DNA from: Gordonia heveisoli
Lineage (GTDB): Bacteria > Actinomycetota > Actinomycetes > Mycobacteriales > Mycobacteriaceae
Length of the DNA stretch: 64,000 nucleotides
Assembly (NCBI RefSeq): GCF_030315745.1
Contig: NZ_JASXSH010000021.1
Location: 16,593-80,592 of the forward strand
Reading direction: 5' to 3'
Positions 63,790-64,000 of the stretch are shown piece after piece; within the stretch, counting starts at the first letter, position 1; each line of letters begins with the position of its first letter. Made by a program: the position numbers and the translations under genes. The notes beneath the pieces are model-generated. The model did no database searches. It saw nothing but the letters and a program-made list of their open reading frames with translations, and had not been told where the DNA came from.

Positions 63790-64000
63790 CCGTTTCACTC
63801 CCCTGGTCTTCTGGCTACGGGGTGATGTTAGCTGGAATCTTGCGTCGAGAAAATGTGTGGCGAAGACGTAGAAGAGATTAGTAATGAGATATTGCTATTG
63901 AAGGATTGCTAATCGGGCTCTCCCTGATTCGGGGTGCGTTCAGGTGTTCTGTGAGGCGTGCCGGAGTGGGTGGCGGTATGGCTGCCTGCTTTCTGGTGGT
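63790..64000. other. Upstream region of the ParA-like gene, 211 bp to window end
   Basis: A/T-richer than the chromosome; contains the inverted repeat above. No transposase, integrase or tRNA is visible up to the edge. Confidence 0.4.
63876..63914. promoter_or_regulatory. Inverted repeat upstream of the ParA-like gene
   Basis: GATTAG (63876-63881) and CTAATC (63909-63914) flank an A/T-rich stretch (GATATTGCTATTG) about 90-125 bp before the ParA start. It could be the operator/promoter of the ParA-HEPN unit. Confidence 0.45.

Noticed and set aside
62027..64000. Insertion sequence at the low-GC edge
   Set aside because: No transposase, terminal inverted repeats or target duplications are visible in the portion available.
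63790..64000. parS-like site or parB for the ParA-like gene
   Set aside because: No 16-bp parS consensus and no parB in the window.

Overview
The window is high-GC DNA with actinobacterial content: a PknG/GlnH/GlnX signalling operon, F420-dependent glucose-6-phosphate dehydrogenase, paired ClpP1/ClpP2, GTG/TTG starts and probable leaderless promoters. The organism is most likely a member of the Mycobacteriales; the gene mix is Gordonia-like, but genus is inference. Gene order matches, from memory, two blocks that lie far apart in Mycobacterium tuberculosis: mutT3/thi/pknG/ackA/pta/fgd1 (Rv0407-Rv0417 area) and tig-clpP1P2-clpX-valS-folC-ndk-rne-rplU-rpmA-obg-proB (Rv2439c-Rv2462c area).

Layout. 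0-5.8 kb: guanine deaminase (5' end cut off), an ATP-grasp protein, a DMT-like membrane protein, and small genes (SCO6745-like, SnoaL-like, phosphoribosyltransferase). 5.8-10.3 kb: minus-strand ABC transporter pair followed by a large LuxR-type ATPase regulator. 10.4-13.3 kb: thiamine thiazole genes thiO-thiS-thiG behind a TPP riboswitch, divergent from thiE. 13.4-14.0 kb: a stand-alone LeuA regulatory domain preceded by a promoter, a 15-codon leader ORF with adjacent rare Leu codons, and a terminator-like hairpin, which looks like a transcription attenuator. 14.0-23.1 kb: mutT3, glnX-glnH-pknG (amino-acid sensing to kinase), then ackA/pta (acetate and acetyl-phosphate). 23.2-33 kb: AGPS-like FAD oxidase with TetR, a secreted Thr-rich protein, EamA exporter with divergent LysR, fgd1, an ABC exporter, small membrane proteins and an HSL-type esterase. 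33.2-37.0 kb: a 1288-residue Pls/PosA-like NRPS/acyltransferase membrane protein.

At 37.06-37.26 kb lies an essentially pure G/C homopolymer block, probably a sequencing or assembly artefact. It sits between the two conserved blocks, so the join there needs checking. 37.3-40.8 kb: L,D-transpeptidase, secretory lipase, a small zinc-ribbon-like ORF, a cluster of repeats in both orientations, and tRNA-Gly and tRNA-Pro. 40.9-62.0 kb: proteostasis (tig, clpP1, clpP2, clpX), FdhF/YdeP molybdoenzyme with mobA, then valS-folC-DUF4233-secreted protein-ndk-rne-rplU-rpmA-obg-proB.

From 62.03 kb to the end the composition drops clearly in GC. A ParA-like ATPase and a protein with a HEPN-type RX4H motif form a two-gene, translationally coupled minus-strand unit abutting proB. 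This looks like the edge of an acquired island and a candidate defence or toxin-type module. It and the LeuA attenuator are the most interesting parts of the window.
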